DNA of 64,000 nucleotides from JAHEAO01 sp041633555 (GCA_041633555.1 JBFKFZ010000009.1:1-64000); one strand, 5' to 3'. Shown: positions 15,323 to 25,003, counted from the stretch's first letter. Notes: generated from the letters alone by a model not told the origin. A program made the numbers and translations.

Positions 15323-17012
15323 GGGCTTTCCCATCGCATTCCTCTTTTTCGCCGGGGCAGCCCTGCTTTTTGCATTGCCGAAGGGAAAGGCTCGCGCCGC
15401 GCTGCTTCTGGCGGTCCCGATCATCGCCGGGCTGATGGTGTGGTCGCTGCCCGAGGGCAACCTCTGGTCGGCCCGGCTGATCGGCATCGAGCTTGAATTC
15501 ATGCGTGTCGACCGTCTGTCGCGCATCTTCGCGCTGATCTTCACACTCGCGGCGTTTCTGGGCAATCTTTACGCTTGGCATGTCAAGGACACGGTGCAGC
15601 AGGTGGCCGCGCTAGTTTACGCAGGTTCGGCCATCGGCGCGGTCTTTGCCGGCGATCTGATCACGCTTTTCCTCTACTGGGAGGGCACGGCGATCGCCTC
15701 GGTCTTCCTGATCTGGGCGCGTCGGACCGAAGGCGCTTATCACACCGGCATGCGATACCTGATCGTGCAGATCGGATCGGGCGTCCTGCTGCTGGCAGGG
15801 GCGGCGCTTTATCACCGCGAGACGGGCTCGCTGGAATTCCAGGCGATGACATTGGGCAGTCTCGGGACATGGCTGATCTTCATCGCCTTCGGAATCAAAT
15901 GCGCGTTCCCGCTGCTGCATAACTGGCTGCAGGACGCCTACCCAGCGGCCACCGTCACCGGCACGGTGATCCTGTCGGCCTTCACGACCAAACTTGCCGT
16001 CTATTCACTGGCCCGCGGTTTTCCGGGCACGGAGATCCTGGTCTATATCGGCGCGATCATGACGCTGTTCCCGATCTTCTATGCGGTGATCGAGAACGAT
16101 CTGCGGCGGGTGCTGGCCTACAGTCTGAACAACCAACTGGGCTTCATGGTCGTCGGAGTTGGCATCGGCACCGAATTGTCCTTGAATGGCACGGCGTCAC
16201 ATGCCTTTGCCCATATCCTCTACAAGGCGCTTCTCTTCATGAGTGTCGGGGCGGTCCTGTTCCGCACGGGCACGGCAAAAGGGTCCGAACTTGGCGGTCT
16301 TTACAAAACCATGCCGCTGACGATGATCTTCTGCGTCGTGGGAGCGGCCTCGATCTCGGCATTTCCGCTATTCTCGGGCTTCATCTCGAAATCCCTGATC
16401 CTGTCCGCCGCCACACATGACGGCTATTACGTCGTCTGGGCGATCCTGCTTTTCGCCTCTGCCGGAGTGTTCCACCATTCCGGTATCAAGATCCCGTACT
16501 TCGCCTTCTTTGCCCATGACAGCGGGCTGCGGCCCAAGGAGGCACCGACCCACATGCTGCTGGCTATGGGCATCACGGCCTTCCTGTGCATCGCCATCGG
16601 AGCCTTTCCTGCGCCGCTTTACGCGATCCTGCCCTACGAGGTGGATTACGTGCCCTACACCACGACCCATGTCGTGACGCAGCTTCAGCTCCTGTTCTTC
16701 TCGGCACTGGCCTTCACCGTTCTGATGCGCACAGGCATCTACCCCCCGGAACTGAAATCGGTGAACCTCGATGCTGACTGGACCTATCGGCGATTCCTGC
16801 CCGACCTGATTGGCCGCCTGTCCGGGTTGATCGCGCGGTTCTGGGGGGCCAAGATGCGGTTCTGGCTGCGCCGCCGGGATCAGATCGTGTCGCGGTTGTT
16901 TCAGGAATATGGCCCCGAAGGTCGGGTTGCGCAGAGCATTACGACCGGGTCCATGGTGCTGTGGATAGCCGTTTTTCTTGGCATTACCCTGATAGTGAAC
17001 TTCGTAAGCTGA
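15315..17012 (+). CDS. Antiporter subunit D, third copy (NuoL/M-like)
   Basis: A 565-aa polytopic protein of the NuoL/M/N superfamily, the longest of the three. Ion-path residues are E123 in FLYWEGTAIAS, K195 in GIKCAFPLLHNWL and K226 in FTTKLAVYSL, with HAFAHILYKALLFMSVGA in the C-terminal half. The charged C-terminal stretch (about 480-540), with many arginines before a final helix, resembles the lateral-helix extension seen in MrpA/NuoL. It closes the antiporter operon. It begins inside the end of the small 117-aa gene. Confidence 0.92.
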   Translation: MAEGFPIAFLFFAGAALLFALPKGKARAALLLAVPIIAGLMVWSLPEGNLWSARLIGIELEFMRVDRLSRIFALIFTLAAFLGNLYAWHVKDTVQQVAALVYAGSAIGAVFAGDLITLFLYWEGTAIASVFLIWARRTEGAYHTGMRYLIVQIGSGVLLLAGAALYHRETGSLEFQAMTLGSLGTWLIFIAFGIKCAFPLLHNWLQDAYPAATVTGTVILSAFTTKLAVYSLARGFPGTEILVYIGAIMTLFPIFYAVIENDLRRVLAYSLNNQLGFMVVGVGIGTELSLNGTASHAFAHILYKALLFMSVGAVLFRTGTAKGSELGGLYKTMPLTMIFCVVGAASISAFPLFSGFISKSLILSAATHDGYYVVWAILLFASAGVFHHSGIKIPYFAFFAHDSGLRPKEAPTHMLLAMGITAFLCIAIGAFPAPLYAILPYEVDYVPYTTTHVVTQLQLLFFSALAFTVLMRTGIYPPELKSVNLDADWTYRRFLPDLIGRLSGLIARFWGAKMRFWLRRRDQIVSRLFQEYGPEGRVAQSITTGSMVLWIAVFLGITLIVNFVS

Positions 17013-17073
17013 CCAGGGAATCGCTGCCGACGATCCTATGGAACTGTGCCACAACCGCCTGCGGGCAGAGGCG

Positions 17074-17673
17074 ATGACCGAGTCACTTGACGCATTGAAG
17101 GCAGAGCTTGCAGCTTGCGACATCTGCCGAAACCGCTTTGCCTGCACCGCTACGGCGCACGAGCCGCGTCCCGTAGTCTGGTTCGATGCCGAACCGCGGA
17201 TCGTGATCGCGGGGCAGGCGCCGGGCCAGCGGGTGCATGCCTCTGGCAAACCGTTCACAGACCCTTCCGGTGACCGGCTGCGGGGCTGGATGGGGATCGA
17301 TGCAGAGACATTCTATGACCGGAGCCGCATCGGCATCGTTCCCATGGCCTTCTGCTTTCCCGGCTACGATGCCAGGGGATCCGACCTGCCGCCGCCACCG
17401 GTCTGCGCGCGGACCTGGCGCGAACGGATCATGCGGCATTTGGGCGTCGCTCCACTCGTACTTCTGGTCGGGGGATACGCGATCAGGTGGCATCTGAAAC
17501 AGGCGACAGGCGTGGCTGAAACGGTCGGACGGTGGAGAGAATTTGCGCCGGCCGTCTTCGCCCTGCCGCATCCGTCCTGGCGCAACACGGCCTGGTTGAA
17601 GAAGAACCCATGGTTCAAGAACGATCTGCTTCCCTCACTTCGTGCCCGAGTTCGAAAAGTGCTGCATGACTGA
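17074..17673 (+). CDS. Uracil-DNA glycosylase family protein
   Basis: A 199-aa protein with the UDG fold. The N-terminal CDICRNRF resembles the cysteine pair of iron-sulfur UDGs. Motif 1 reads IVIAGQAPGQRVHASGKPF (about 45-63), and the C-terminal active-site loop reads LPHPSWRN (about 165-172). Such enzymes remove uracil from DNA or belong to related glycosylases of unknown specificity. Only two clustered cysteines are obvious near the N-terminus, so presence of a full 4Fe-4S site is uncertain. ATG 17074 is chosen over ATG 17038 because GAGG precedes it at a good distance. The stop overlaps the start of the next gene. Confidence 0.85.
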   Translation: MTESLDALKAELAACDICRNRFACTATAHEPRPVVWFDAEPRIVIAGQAPGQRVHASGKPFTDPSGDRLRGWMGIDAETFYDRSRIGIVPMAFCFPGYDARGSDLPPPPVCARTWRERIMRHLGVAPLVLLVGGYAIRWHLKQATGVAETVGRWREFAPAVFALPHPSWRNTAWLKKNPWFKNDLLPSLRARVRKVLHD

Positions 17674-18448
17674 CCTGACTCCTCTAGATCGTGCCCATCA
17701 CGACATGGAAACGGGCGGCGATGCCAGTCGCCTTCGCTTTTACGAACGACTTGCGGATGCAGAGCTATTCCTGTTGCTGGCACATGAGGCGACCGGAGAC
17801 CGGATAGAGCCCCAGGTCTATCCAGTTGACGGCGAGAATTACGTGCTGGTGTTCGACCGGATCGAGCGGTTGGCAGAATTCGCGGGCCAAACTGTGCCCT
17901 ATGCCGCGATGTCTGGACGTGCGGTGATCAATCTACTGGCGAGGCACAGTTTGGGACTGGGCGTCAACCTCGGGACCGCACCGTCGAGCATCCTGTTGCC
18001 GATCAGCGCGATTGACTGGCTGGCGGAAGCCATCGCCACCCGCCCGAGCAAAAGAACCGAACGCCCGACCGAACTGCACGCGCCGAAATCTGTGCCAGAG
18101 CCTGTCCTGTCCGGCCTGCAGACCAAGCTGGAGCTTGCAGCGGGGTTCGCTCGCCAAGCCTATTTGGCCGAGGTGCAATATGATGGCGGCCGAAAGAGCC
18201 ACATTCTGGCCTTTGTCGATGCCCTTCCCGGCGCGGAACCGGCACTTAGCCAGGCGGTGTCGGAGGCGCTGGTATTCTCTGGTGTTGAGGTTGGTGAGAT
18301 CGACGTTGTTTTTTTCGAGTCGTCCGATCCGATCTGCGCCCGGCTCAGTCGAGCAGGCGTCCTTTTTGATCTCCCCAGACCTACCAGATCCGCTTCTGAA
18401 CCGGCCGCACCTGGGATGGATCCCGCAAAACCGCCTAAGCTGCGCTAA
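17666..18448 (+). CDS. SseB family protein
   Basis: A 260-aa soluble protein. The N-terminal half (about 10-130) resembles the SseB N-terminal domain (RFYERLADAELFLLL, then YVLVFDRIERLAEFAG and LLARHSLGLGVN). The C-terminal half (about 155-255) resembles the SseB C-terminal domain (SHILAFVDALPG). The function of SseB proteins outside type III secretion contexts is unknown. The start overlaps the end of the UDG-family gene by 8 bases, suggesting joint expression. Its stop shares three bases with that of the convergent ghrA-like gene. Confidence 0.8.
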   Translation: MTDLTPLDRAHHDMETGGDASRLRFYERLADAELFLLLAHEATGDRIEPQVYPVDGENYVLVFDRIERLAEFAGQTVPYAAMSGRAVINLLARHSLGLGVNLGTAPSSILLPISAIDWLAEAIATRPSKRTERPTELHAPKSVPEPVLSGLQTKLELAAGFARQAYLAEVQYDGGRKSHILAFVDALPGAEPALSQAVSEALVFSGVEVGEIDVVFFESSDPICARLSRAGVLFDLPRPTRSASEPAAPGMDPAKPPKLR

Positions 18449-19377
18449 TAACCAGCGCTACGGTCGACAAGGAAAAGCAGTGGTTCGCCAGCCTCGCTGC
18501 GTCGTATGTTCTCTGCTATCACCTCCGAGGCGGTTTCGGCCCGTGTCTCAGAGGCGATGTGCGGTGTTACTGTTATCTCGGGATGGGCCCAGAACGGATG
18601 ATCCGGGGGCAGGGGCTCCGTGCGGAACACGTCCAGCGTCGCGTGCGCAATCTGCCCGCTATCGAGCGCCTGCAGCAGCGCGGCATCATCCACGAGGGCA
18701 CCACGTCCGGGGTTCAGCAGATAGGCCCCCTTCGGCATCAGCGCGAAGCGTTGCGCGTTCATCAGGTTTTCCGTTGCCAAGGTGAGCGGCAGCAAGAGCA
18801 CGATGATCTCTGATCCTGCGAGCACCTTTCGCAGTCCCGCGTCACCGTGAAGGCAAGTGAGCCCGTCGATCGTCTTTTCCGATCTGCTCCAGCCAGTTAC
18901 TGGAAAGTTCAGTGCCGCCAGCGACCGGGCGCAGGCCGCACCCAATTGGCCCAGTCCAAGCACACCGACAGGACGATTTCGCGCCAGTGGCGGAACGACT
19001 GGATCCCAATGGCCGTTCTGGCCGCGAACGTACCGGTCCAGTCCCAAATGGTGCCGCAGCACATGGCCGGAGACCCATTCAACCATTCCTTCCGAGAGCC
19101 CGCTATCGACCATCCGAGTAAGCGGCATGGTGAGCGTCCTGTTCGTGACGATGGTCTCGACTCCGGCCCACAGGCTTAGCACCGCCTTGGTCTTGGTGAA
19201 CCGGGAAAAATCGGCAACGGGTCCATTCGGCGCGTAGACGACATAATCGACATCTGCCGGATTGATGTCGCGGTCGAGTCGGGTGTCTAGACCGGCCGCA
19301 TCAAAGGCGCGTTCGAGGGCGTCGGAGTAGAAATTCCACCGCTCGGGTGCTGCCGAGAAAAGCACGTTCAGGGTCAA
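18445..19377 (-). CDS. Glyoxylate/hydroxypyruvate reductase A-like D-2-hydroxyacid dehydrogenase
   Basis: A 310-aa NAD(P)-dependent dehydrogenase of the GhrA type. The Rossmann motif is GLGQLG (141-146), and the catalytic triad is R225 in NPGRGALVDD, E254 in FRTEPLP and H273 in TPHIASETR. It reduces glyoxylate or hydroxypyruvate to glycolate or glycerate. Its ATG overlaps the stop of mrdB (rodA) by four bases, so it is the last gene of the rod-shape operon, an association with no obvious functional logic. Substrate and cofactor preference are not determined from the sequence. Confidence 0.9.
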   Translation of the reverse strand: MTLNVLFSAAPERWNFYSDALERAFDAAGLDTRLDRDINPADVDYVVYAPNGPVADFSRFTKTKAVLSLWAGVETIVTNRTLTMPLTRMVDSGLSEGMVEWVSGHVLRHHLGLDRYVRGQNGHWDPVVPPLARNRPVGVLGLGQLGAACARSLAALNFPVTGWSRSEKTIDGLTCLHGDAGLRKVLAGSEIIVLLLPLTLATENLMNAQRFALMPKGAYLLNPGRGALVDDAALLQALDSGQIAHATLDVFRTEPLPPDHPFWAHPEITVTPHIASETRAETASEVIAENIRRSEAGEPLLFLVDRSAGY

Positions 19378-20522
19378 TTCTTACCTCGCGGTCGGTGTAT
19401 GTGCGCGCTTTGCGCGAGCCCGAACGCGGCCAGAAGCACCAACATGGCGGACCCGCCCCAGGACACCATTGGGAGCGGCACTCCGACAACCGGCGCCAGT
19501 CCCATCACCATCGACATGTTGACCGCGAAATAGAGGAAGAAGGTGGCGGCGATCCCCAAAGTCACGAGCGAGCCATAGCGGTCCCGGTTCCGGATCGCGG
19601 AAACGATGCAGAAGAAGATGATCATCGCATAAAGTGCCAACAGGGATATCCCGCCAACGAATCCAAATTCCTCGGCCAGCGTAGTGAAGATGAAATCCGT
19701 ATGCTTCTCGGGCAGGAAGTTCAGACGGCTCTGCGTGCCTTGCATGAAGCCCCGTCCGGTCCAGCCGCCCGAGCCGAGCGCGATCTTCGACTGAGTGATG
19801 TGATAGCCTGCGCCCAGCGGGTCGTTGGCAGGGTCGAGGAAAGTGTCGATCCGCCGATACTGATAATCCTTCAGCAACTGCCAGCTGGTCCCTCGAGAGG
19901 CAATGACGGCATAGATCATCCCGATGCCCGACGCAACGACGGCGGCAAAATAGACCCAGTGTACGCCGGCCACGAACATCATGATGCCGCCGCCCATGAT
20001 CAGCAGCAGCGCCGTCCCAAGATCAGGCTGCTTCAGGACAAGCGCTGTCGGCACGAGAATGAGGACCAGCGGGAAGAAAACCCAGACAGGGTGCGAGGTT
20101 CTCTTGATGTCCAGCCAGTCGTAATAGGCAGCCAGGATCATCACCAATGTGACTTTTGCCAGTTCCGAGGGCTGGAGCACGAAGAAGCCAAGGTCGATCC
20201 ACCGCTGCGCGCCCATTCCCGTGACGCCGATCAACTCGACCAGCACCAGCAACCCCAACGATACCGCATAGGCGAGGGCGGAAACGTTACGCCAGAACCA
20301 GATTGGCACCATCGCGACGAACAGCATCGCGACCATGCCCAGGCCAAAGCGCTTCATCTGCGGTTCGGCCCAGGGGCGGAGCGAGCCGCCGGCCACTGAA
20401 TAAAGCATCAGGAATCCGACGCTTGCCACCGCAGCCAGAAGGATAATCAGCGGCCAGTTGAGATAGAGCACCTTGCGCAGCCCGGTCGGAACGCTTGTGA
20501 CGTTGTATTCAAGATAACTCAC
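19374..20522 (-). CDS. mrdB: Rod shape-determining peptidoglycan polymerase RodA
   Basis: A 382-aa SEDS-family integral membrane glycosyltransferase with ten predicted helices. Conserved features include the segment KQPDLGTALLLIMGGG with the catalytic-site Asp, LGSGGWTGRGFMQGTQSRLNFLPE and KHTDFIFTTLAEEFGFVG. It polymerises lipid II into glycan strands in the elongasome with PBP2. The start overlaps the mrdA stop by four bases. Together with mrdA and mreBCD it forms one operon read on the minus strand. Confidence 0.96.
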   Translation of the reverse strand: MSYLEYNVTSVPTGLRKVLYLNWPLIILLAAVASVGFLMLYSVAGGSLRPWAEPQMKRFGLGMVAMLFVAMVPIWFWRNVSALAYAVSLGLLVLVELIGVTGMGAQRWIDLGFFVLQPSELAKVTLVMILAAYYDWLDIKRTSHPVWVFFPLVLILVPTALVLKQPDLGTALLLIMGGGIMMFVAGVHWVYFAAVVASGIGMIYAVIASRGTSWQLLKDYQYRRIDTFLDPANDPLGAGYHITQSKIALGSGGWTGRGFMQGTQSRLNFLPEKHTDFIFTTLAEEFGFVGGISLLALYAMIIFFCIVSAIRNRDRYGSLVTLGIAATFFLYFAVNMSMVMGLAPVVGVPLPMVSWGGSAMLVLLAAFGLAQSAHIHRPRGKN

Positions 20523-22462
20523 GCGCGGATCTTCCCGTTGCTGGTGGGGCTGAGGTCGCGCAGCACGAGGTTATCAAACAGTTCCTCCATCCGGGTGCGG
20601 TCGCTTGCGGGATATGCCTCTAGCGGTGGAACGGTACCGTAAAGCGCCCGCAGCACGATGTCGCGCGCGATAGGCGCGGCGGCCGTCGATCCACCGCCAC
20701 CGTGTTCCACCACGACCGAACAGGCGATACGCGGAGACTCGATGGGCGCGAAGGCGACATAAAGCGCATGGTCGCGCCGAATCCAGGGCAGGTCCTTGTT
20801 GCTGGTCACGCCGCGCGCGCGCTCGGCGGCAGTGATGTTGCGGACTTGGCTTGTGCCGGTCTTGCCCGCCATCCGCATATCCTCTGCGTCGATCCGCGAG
20901 CGGTAGGCGGTGCCGCGTTGGCTGTTGGACACCGCGATCATCCCATCCTGCACCGCGCGCAAATGGACCGGGTTCACATCCAGCGGTTTCGGCTCGGGAT
21001 AGTCTACCTCGACGCCGTTCACGGTTTTGATCAGTCGCGGGGTGACCGAAAGGCCAGAGGCGAGTCTCGCCGACATCACCGCAAGCTGCAAGGGCGAGGC
21101 CAGCACGAATCCCTGACCGATTCCGGCGTTGTAAGTGTCGCCGCGTTGCCAGCCTTCGCCATGCTTGGCGCGCTTCCAGTCCATCGTTGGCATGATGCCT
21201 TCGGCCACCGCCGACATCGGCAGGTCATGCTGGAAGCCCATCCCGAGCTTTCGGGCCATCGCGCTGATCTTCTCGATCCCGACACGTTCCGCAACTTCAT
21301 AAAAATAGACGTCGCAGGACTGCTGCAGACTGGCATGAAGGTTGACGTGACCATGCCCGCCACGTTTCCAGCAGTGAAACCGGCGATTGCCGAGTCTCTT
21401 GAAGCCGGGACACCAGACGGTTTCCTTCGTGCCGATCACACCGGCATCGAGCGCGGCCATCGCCACGACCATCTTAAATGTCGATCCGGGTGGATAGGTG
21501 CCCTGCACGGTCTTGTTGGCGAGCGGCCGGTAGATGTTCTCGGTCAGTTCCGCATAGTCCTTCACCGAGATTCCGCGCACAAACTTGTTGGGATCAAAAG
21601 ACGGGGCAGAGGCGAGGGCCAAAAGATCACCGTTCCTCGGATCCATGACCACCGCGGCAGCGCTTTCTCCGGCCATCCGTGCCTGCGCGAAGTTCTGCAG
21701 TCCGGCATCGGTCGTCAGCTGTACATTCCCGCCGCTGATCCCGTCGATCCGGTCCAGCTCACGCATGACCCGCCCGACCGCGTTGACCTCGATGCGGCGT
21801 GTCCCCGCACGGCCCCGCAGAGCGTCCTCCATCTTGCCCTCAACGCCGATCTTCCCGATCTGGAATTTCGGGATCTGCAGGATCGGGTCGGGATCGGTGA
21901 GCTTGCCAAGATCATAGTCGCTGACCGGTCCGACATAGCCGACGACATGTGCGAAATCCTCGACCAGCGGATAGAACCGCGACAGCCCAACCTCGGGCGA
22001 AACGCCGGGCAGGGCAGGGGCGTTGACCGCGACCTTCGCCACTTCCTCCCAGCTCAGCCAATCGGCGATGGTAACCGGCACGAAAGGTGACAGTTGCTTC
22101 AGCTCTTTGCGGGCGCGCTCCAGATCGGCAGGATCAAGATTGACCAGCTGCGTCACGCGCTCGAGAACCTCATCCACGTCCCCGGCATCCTCGCGCACGA
22201 TGACGATGCGGTAGTTCTGCTCGTTGCCGGCAATTAGGATGCCGGTCCGGTCATGGATAAGTCCTCGGGCAGGCGGCAGAAGGCGCATGTTGATACGGTT
22301 CTCGTCCGCCAGCATTCGGAATTCATCGGCCTGATCGACCTGCATGAACCGCATCCGCGCTGCCAGAATGCCCATGAAGGCCAACTGTGATCCGCCGAGC
22401 AGCAGCGCCCGTCGAGAAATCCGGCGTGCGCTTTCCGCTGTGTCCTTGGGTGAACGCCTCAT
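20519..22462 (-). CDS. mrdA: Penicillin-binding protein 2 (transpeptidase of the elongasome)
   Basis: A 647-aa class B PBP with a short cytoplasmic N-terminus, one membrane anchor (about 18-38), a PBP dimer/pedestal domain and a transpeptidase domain. Catalytic motifs are STFK (S327, K330), SCD (382-384) in the SxN position, and KTGTS (534-538). It cross-links peptidoglycan during lateral wall growth and works with RodA. It overlaps mreD upstream and mrdB downstream by four bases each. Annotated elsewhere as pbpA or mrdA. Confidence 0.96.
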   Translation of the reverse strand: MRRSPKDTAESARRISRRALLLGGSQLAFMGILAARMRFMQVDQADEFRMLADENRINMRLLPPARGLIHDRTGILIAGNEQNYRIVIVREDAGDVDEVLERVTQLVNLDPADLERARKELKQLSPFVPVTIADWLSWEEVAKVAVNAPALPGVSPEVGLSRFYPLVEDFAHVVGYVGPVSDYDLGKLTDPDPILQIPKFQIGKIGVEGKMEDALRGRAGTRRIEVNAVGRVMRELDRIDGISGGNVQLTTDAGLQNFAQARMAGESAAAVVMDPRNGDLLALASAPSFDPNKFVRGISVKDYAELTENIYRPLANKTVQGTYPPGSTFKMVVAMAALDAGVIGTKETVWCPGFKRLGNRRFHCWKRGGHGHVNLHASLQQSCDVYFYEVAERVGIEKISAMARKLGMGFQHDLPMSAVAEGIMPTMDWKRAKHGEGWQRGDTYNAGIGQGFVLASPLQLAVMSARLASGLSVTPRLIKTVNGVEVDYPEPKPLDVNPVHLRAVQDGMIAVSNSQRGTAYRSRIDAEDMRMAGKTGTSQVRNITAAERARGVTSNKDLPWIRRDHALYVAFAPIESPRIACSVVVEHGGGGSTAAAPIARDIVLRALYGTVPPLEAYPASDRTRMEELFDNLVLRDLSPTSNGKIRA

Positions 22463-22998
22463 AGCGAATGCCCCAACTGGTCAACTTCTCCGGGTACGAT
22501 CTTGCGAATGCCGAATACCATGCTAGAGACGGCCACGACAATCGGATAGCTCAGGATCGTTGCGGCCAGATGCAGCGTGACAAGGCCAAAGCTCGGCTGA
22601 TTGATCACAAAGACGAACTGAATGAGGCGCGAGGCAAGGATCATCGCGATCAGAACGCCGGAAACCATCGCCCATTCGACGAGGAAAGGCAGATCACGCG
22701 ATTGCGGTTCGCGCGAACGGAGGAACTCGGCGCCGAGCACGACCAACCCCGCCCACAATCCCGGTGGCCGAAGGAACAACAGGTCAGAAACCAGAAAGAC
22801 AAGCCCGATCAAGAGCACGGGCACGAAATCCGGTCGCCGAAGCACCCATGCAAAGGTCAATGCGACCATGATATCGGGCCCAGGCCAGCGTCCGGCGGAA
22901 AGATCGAGCGGCAGAAGCTGAAAGAAGGCGACCAAAGCACTGATCAGCAGAAAGAGTCCCCGATAGAGCCAGCGCCGCGAGGTGATCGGATCAACCAT
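22459..22998 (-). CDS. mreD: Rod shape-determining protein MreD
   Basis: A 179-aa membrane protein with five predicted helices, consistent with MreD. The central helices include RRPDFVPVLLIGLVFLVSDLLFLRPPG-like sequence with the family pattern of a Pro/Asp pair between helices. It links MreC and PBP2 to the cytoskeleton. It overlaps mreC by eight bases and mrdA by four. Confidence 0.9.
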   Translation of the reverse strand: MVDPITSRRWLYRGLFLLISALVAFFQLLPLDLSAGRWPGPDIMVALTFAWVLRRPDFVPVLLIGLVFLVSDLLFLRPPGLWAGLVVLGAEFLRSREPQSRDLPFLVEWAMVSGVLIAMILASRLIQFVFVINQPSFGLVTLHLAATILSYPIVVAVSSMVFGIRKIVPGEVDQLGHSL

Positions 22999-23944
22999 CA
23001 GCCGCTCCCTCGACCGGGGGGACGGATTCGGCCAGCCCGGGCATGATCGGCACCGTCGGCAGGATCGGCAGAGTCGATGGCGTCAGCAAGGCGCCGGGAT
23101 CGGTTATCTTTTCCGAGGAATGGCTGCGGATTACCCTCAGGAATTCGAGGCGCCCATAATCCGCGGCCAGTCGGATTCGCAGGCGGCGATCAGTTCCCAT
23201 CGCGACCTGGCCGACGAGCATTCCGGAGGGGAAAACGCCCCCGTCACCCGACGACACCACCCTGTCACCGGGCCGCACAAGTTCGGGGCTTTCCAGAAAC
23301 TCGATCGGCGGGGCGGCGGTATTGTCTCCGACCAGCATTGCCTTCTGCCCCGACGGCTGGATCGAAACGGGAATCCGACTGTTGGAGTCGGTCAGCAGGA
23401 TCACTCGCGAGGTGTTCTTCCCAACCCCTGAAATCCGACCGACAAGGCCTATCCCGTCCATCGTGGCCCAGCCATCGACGATCCCGTCCCGCTCGCCGAC
23501 ATTCAGCAGCACCGACTGGCGGAACGGAGAGCCGCTGTCGGTCAGAACGACACCAGTTACGAACGTGTATTTCGGATCGAGCCGGACATTGTTCAGATCG
23601 AGAAGCTTGGCATTCTTCTGTTCCAGTTGCAGCGCGGCCTCTTTCCAGGCCTTCATCTGCTGAAGCTCGCGGCGAAGTTCTTGATTCTGTTCAAAGATCC
23701 GAGTGTAGGACTGGAATCCCTCTATCATCCCGGCAACTTTGGTGACCGGCAGCAGCGCCCAGTCGAAGGACGGGACGATTTGATCCACGAGCGCGGCGCG
23801 AAGACGTTCGACCCGCGGGCTGTCAATCCGCCACAACAAGAATATGGCGAACAGAAACAGAACCATCCCCCCGATCAGAATGCGTCTGAGCGGGCGGACA
23901 TAAACGTCGCTGCTTCCTCTGTCTTTCGCCACGACTGCCCCCAA
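22991..23944 (-). CDS. mreC: Rod shape-determining protein MreC
   Basis: A 317-aa protein with a short cytoplasmic N-terminus, one membrane helix (about 24-43), a coiled coil (about 70-110) and the periplasmic beta domain containing VVLTDSGSPFRQSVLLNVGERDGI and GDRVVSSGDGGVFPSGMLVG. MreC forms a scaffold for PBP2 and RodA outside the membrane. The C-terminal 25 residues are rich in proline and low complexity. The gene lies 21 bases downstream of mreB. Confidence 0.95.
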   Translation of the reverse strand: MGAVVAKDRGSSDVYVRPLRRILIGGMVLFLFAIFLLWRIDSPRVERLRAALVDQIVPSFDWALLPVTKVAGMIEGFQSYTRIFEQNQELRRELQQMKAWKEAALQLEQKNAKLLDLNNVRLDPKYTFVTGVVLTDSGSPFRQSVLLNVGERDGIVDGWATMDGIGLVGRISGVGKNTSRVILLTDSNSRIPVSIQPSGQKAMLVGDNTAAPPIEFLESPELVRPGDRVVSSGDGGVFPSGMLVGQVAMGTDRRLRIRLAADYGRLEFLRVIRSHSSEKITDPGALLTPSTLPILPTVPIMPGLAESVPPVEGAADG

Positions 23945-23965
23945 AGATCCGGCGGGACCGGCCCG

Positions 23966-25003
23966 TTAGCTTTCGTAGTCTATCACATGCCGAAGTTGTT
24001 TTTCGTATTCCAGCGCCTTACCCGTCCCCAGCGCAACACAATTGAGTGACTCGTCGGCCACAGAGATTGCGAGCCCGGTCTGTTCCCGCAGCGCCAGATC
24101 AAGTTCGCCTAGCAAAGCTCCACCGCCGGTCAGCATCACCCCCCGGTCCACGATATCCGCGGCCAGGTCCGGCGGCGTGGCTTCCAGAGCGGTCATCACT
24201 GCTTCGCAGATCTGCTGCACGGGTTCGGCGAGGGCTTCGGCCACCTGCGCTTGGTTGATCTCGGTTTCCTTGGGAACACCGTTCAGCAGGTCGCGACCCC
24301 GGATCTGCATAGAAGCCCCGCGTCCGTCATCGGGCATCCGCGAGGTGCCGATGCTGGTCTTGATACGTTCGGCGGTGCTTTCGCCGATCAGCAGGTTCTG
24401 CTGGCGCCGCAGATAGGAAATGATCGCCTCGTCCATCCGGTCGCCGCCAACTCGTACAGAACGCGCGTAGACGATGTCGCCGAGCGATAGGACCGCAACC
24501 TCCGTTGTACCGCCGCCGATATCGACCACCATGTTGCCCGTCGGATCGGTAATTGGCATTCCTGCCCCGATTGCCGCGGCAATCGGCTCTGCGATGAGGC
24601 CCGCGCGCCTGGCTCCGGCGGAAAGGACCGATTGCCGGATGGCGCGCTTTTCAACCGGCGTCGCGCCATGCGGAACGCAGACGATGATCTTGGGTTTCGA
24701 GAAGGTCGTGCGCTTGTGCACCTTGCGAATGAAATGCTTGATCATTTCTTCGGCGGTATCGAAATCCGCGATCACACCTTCGCGCATCGGACGGATCGCT
24801 TGGATCGATCCGGGAGTCCGGCCAAGCATCAGCTTGGCATCCTCGCCCACGGCGAGTACCTGCTTGCGCCCGTCCTTGATGTGATAGGCCACGACCGACG
24901 GCTCATTCAGAACGATGCCCTTGCCGCGAACGTAGACCAGCGTGTTTGCCGTCCCCAGGTCGATCGCCATGTCCGACGAAAACAAACCACCAAAACTAAC
25001 CAT
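23966..25003 (-). CDS. mreB: Rod shape-determining protein MreB
   Basis: A 345-aa bacterial actin. Nucleotide-binding motifs are DLGTANTLVYVRG (phosphate 1), VVDIGGGTTEVAVLS (phosphate 2) and MLTGGGALLGELD (adenosine). The N-terminus FGGLFSSDMAIDLG has the amphipathic membrane helix. The start is ATG 25003; an in-frame ATG at 25105 would add 34 residues unlike any MreB and lies in the hairpin region. It polymerises under the membrane and guides the elongasome. It is the first gene of the mre-mrd operon. Confidence 0.97.
   Translation of the reverse strand: MVSFGGLFSSDMAIDLGTANTLVYVRGKGIVLNEPSVVAYHIKDGRKQVLAVGEDAKLMLGRTPGSIQAIRPMREGVIADFDTAEEMIKHFIRKVHKRTTFSKPKIIVCVPHGATPVEKRAIRQSVLSAGARRAGLIAEPIAAAIGAGMPITDPTGNMVVDIGGGTTEVAVLSLGDIVYARSVRVGGDRMDEAIISYLRRQQNLLIGESTAERIKTSIGTSRMPDDGRGASMQIRGRDLLNGVPKETEINQAQVAEALAEPVQQICEAVMTALEATPPDLAADIVDRGVMLTGGGALLGELDLALREQTGLAISVADESLNCVALGTGKALEYEKQLRHVIDYES

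Noticed and set aside
20702..22090. A 462-codon open frame opposite mrdA
   Set aside because: Antisense shadow rich in His, Arg and Gly; mrdA has all its catalytic motifs on the other strand.
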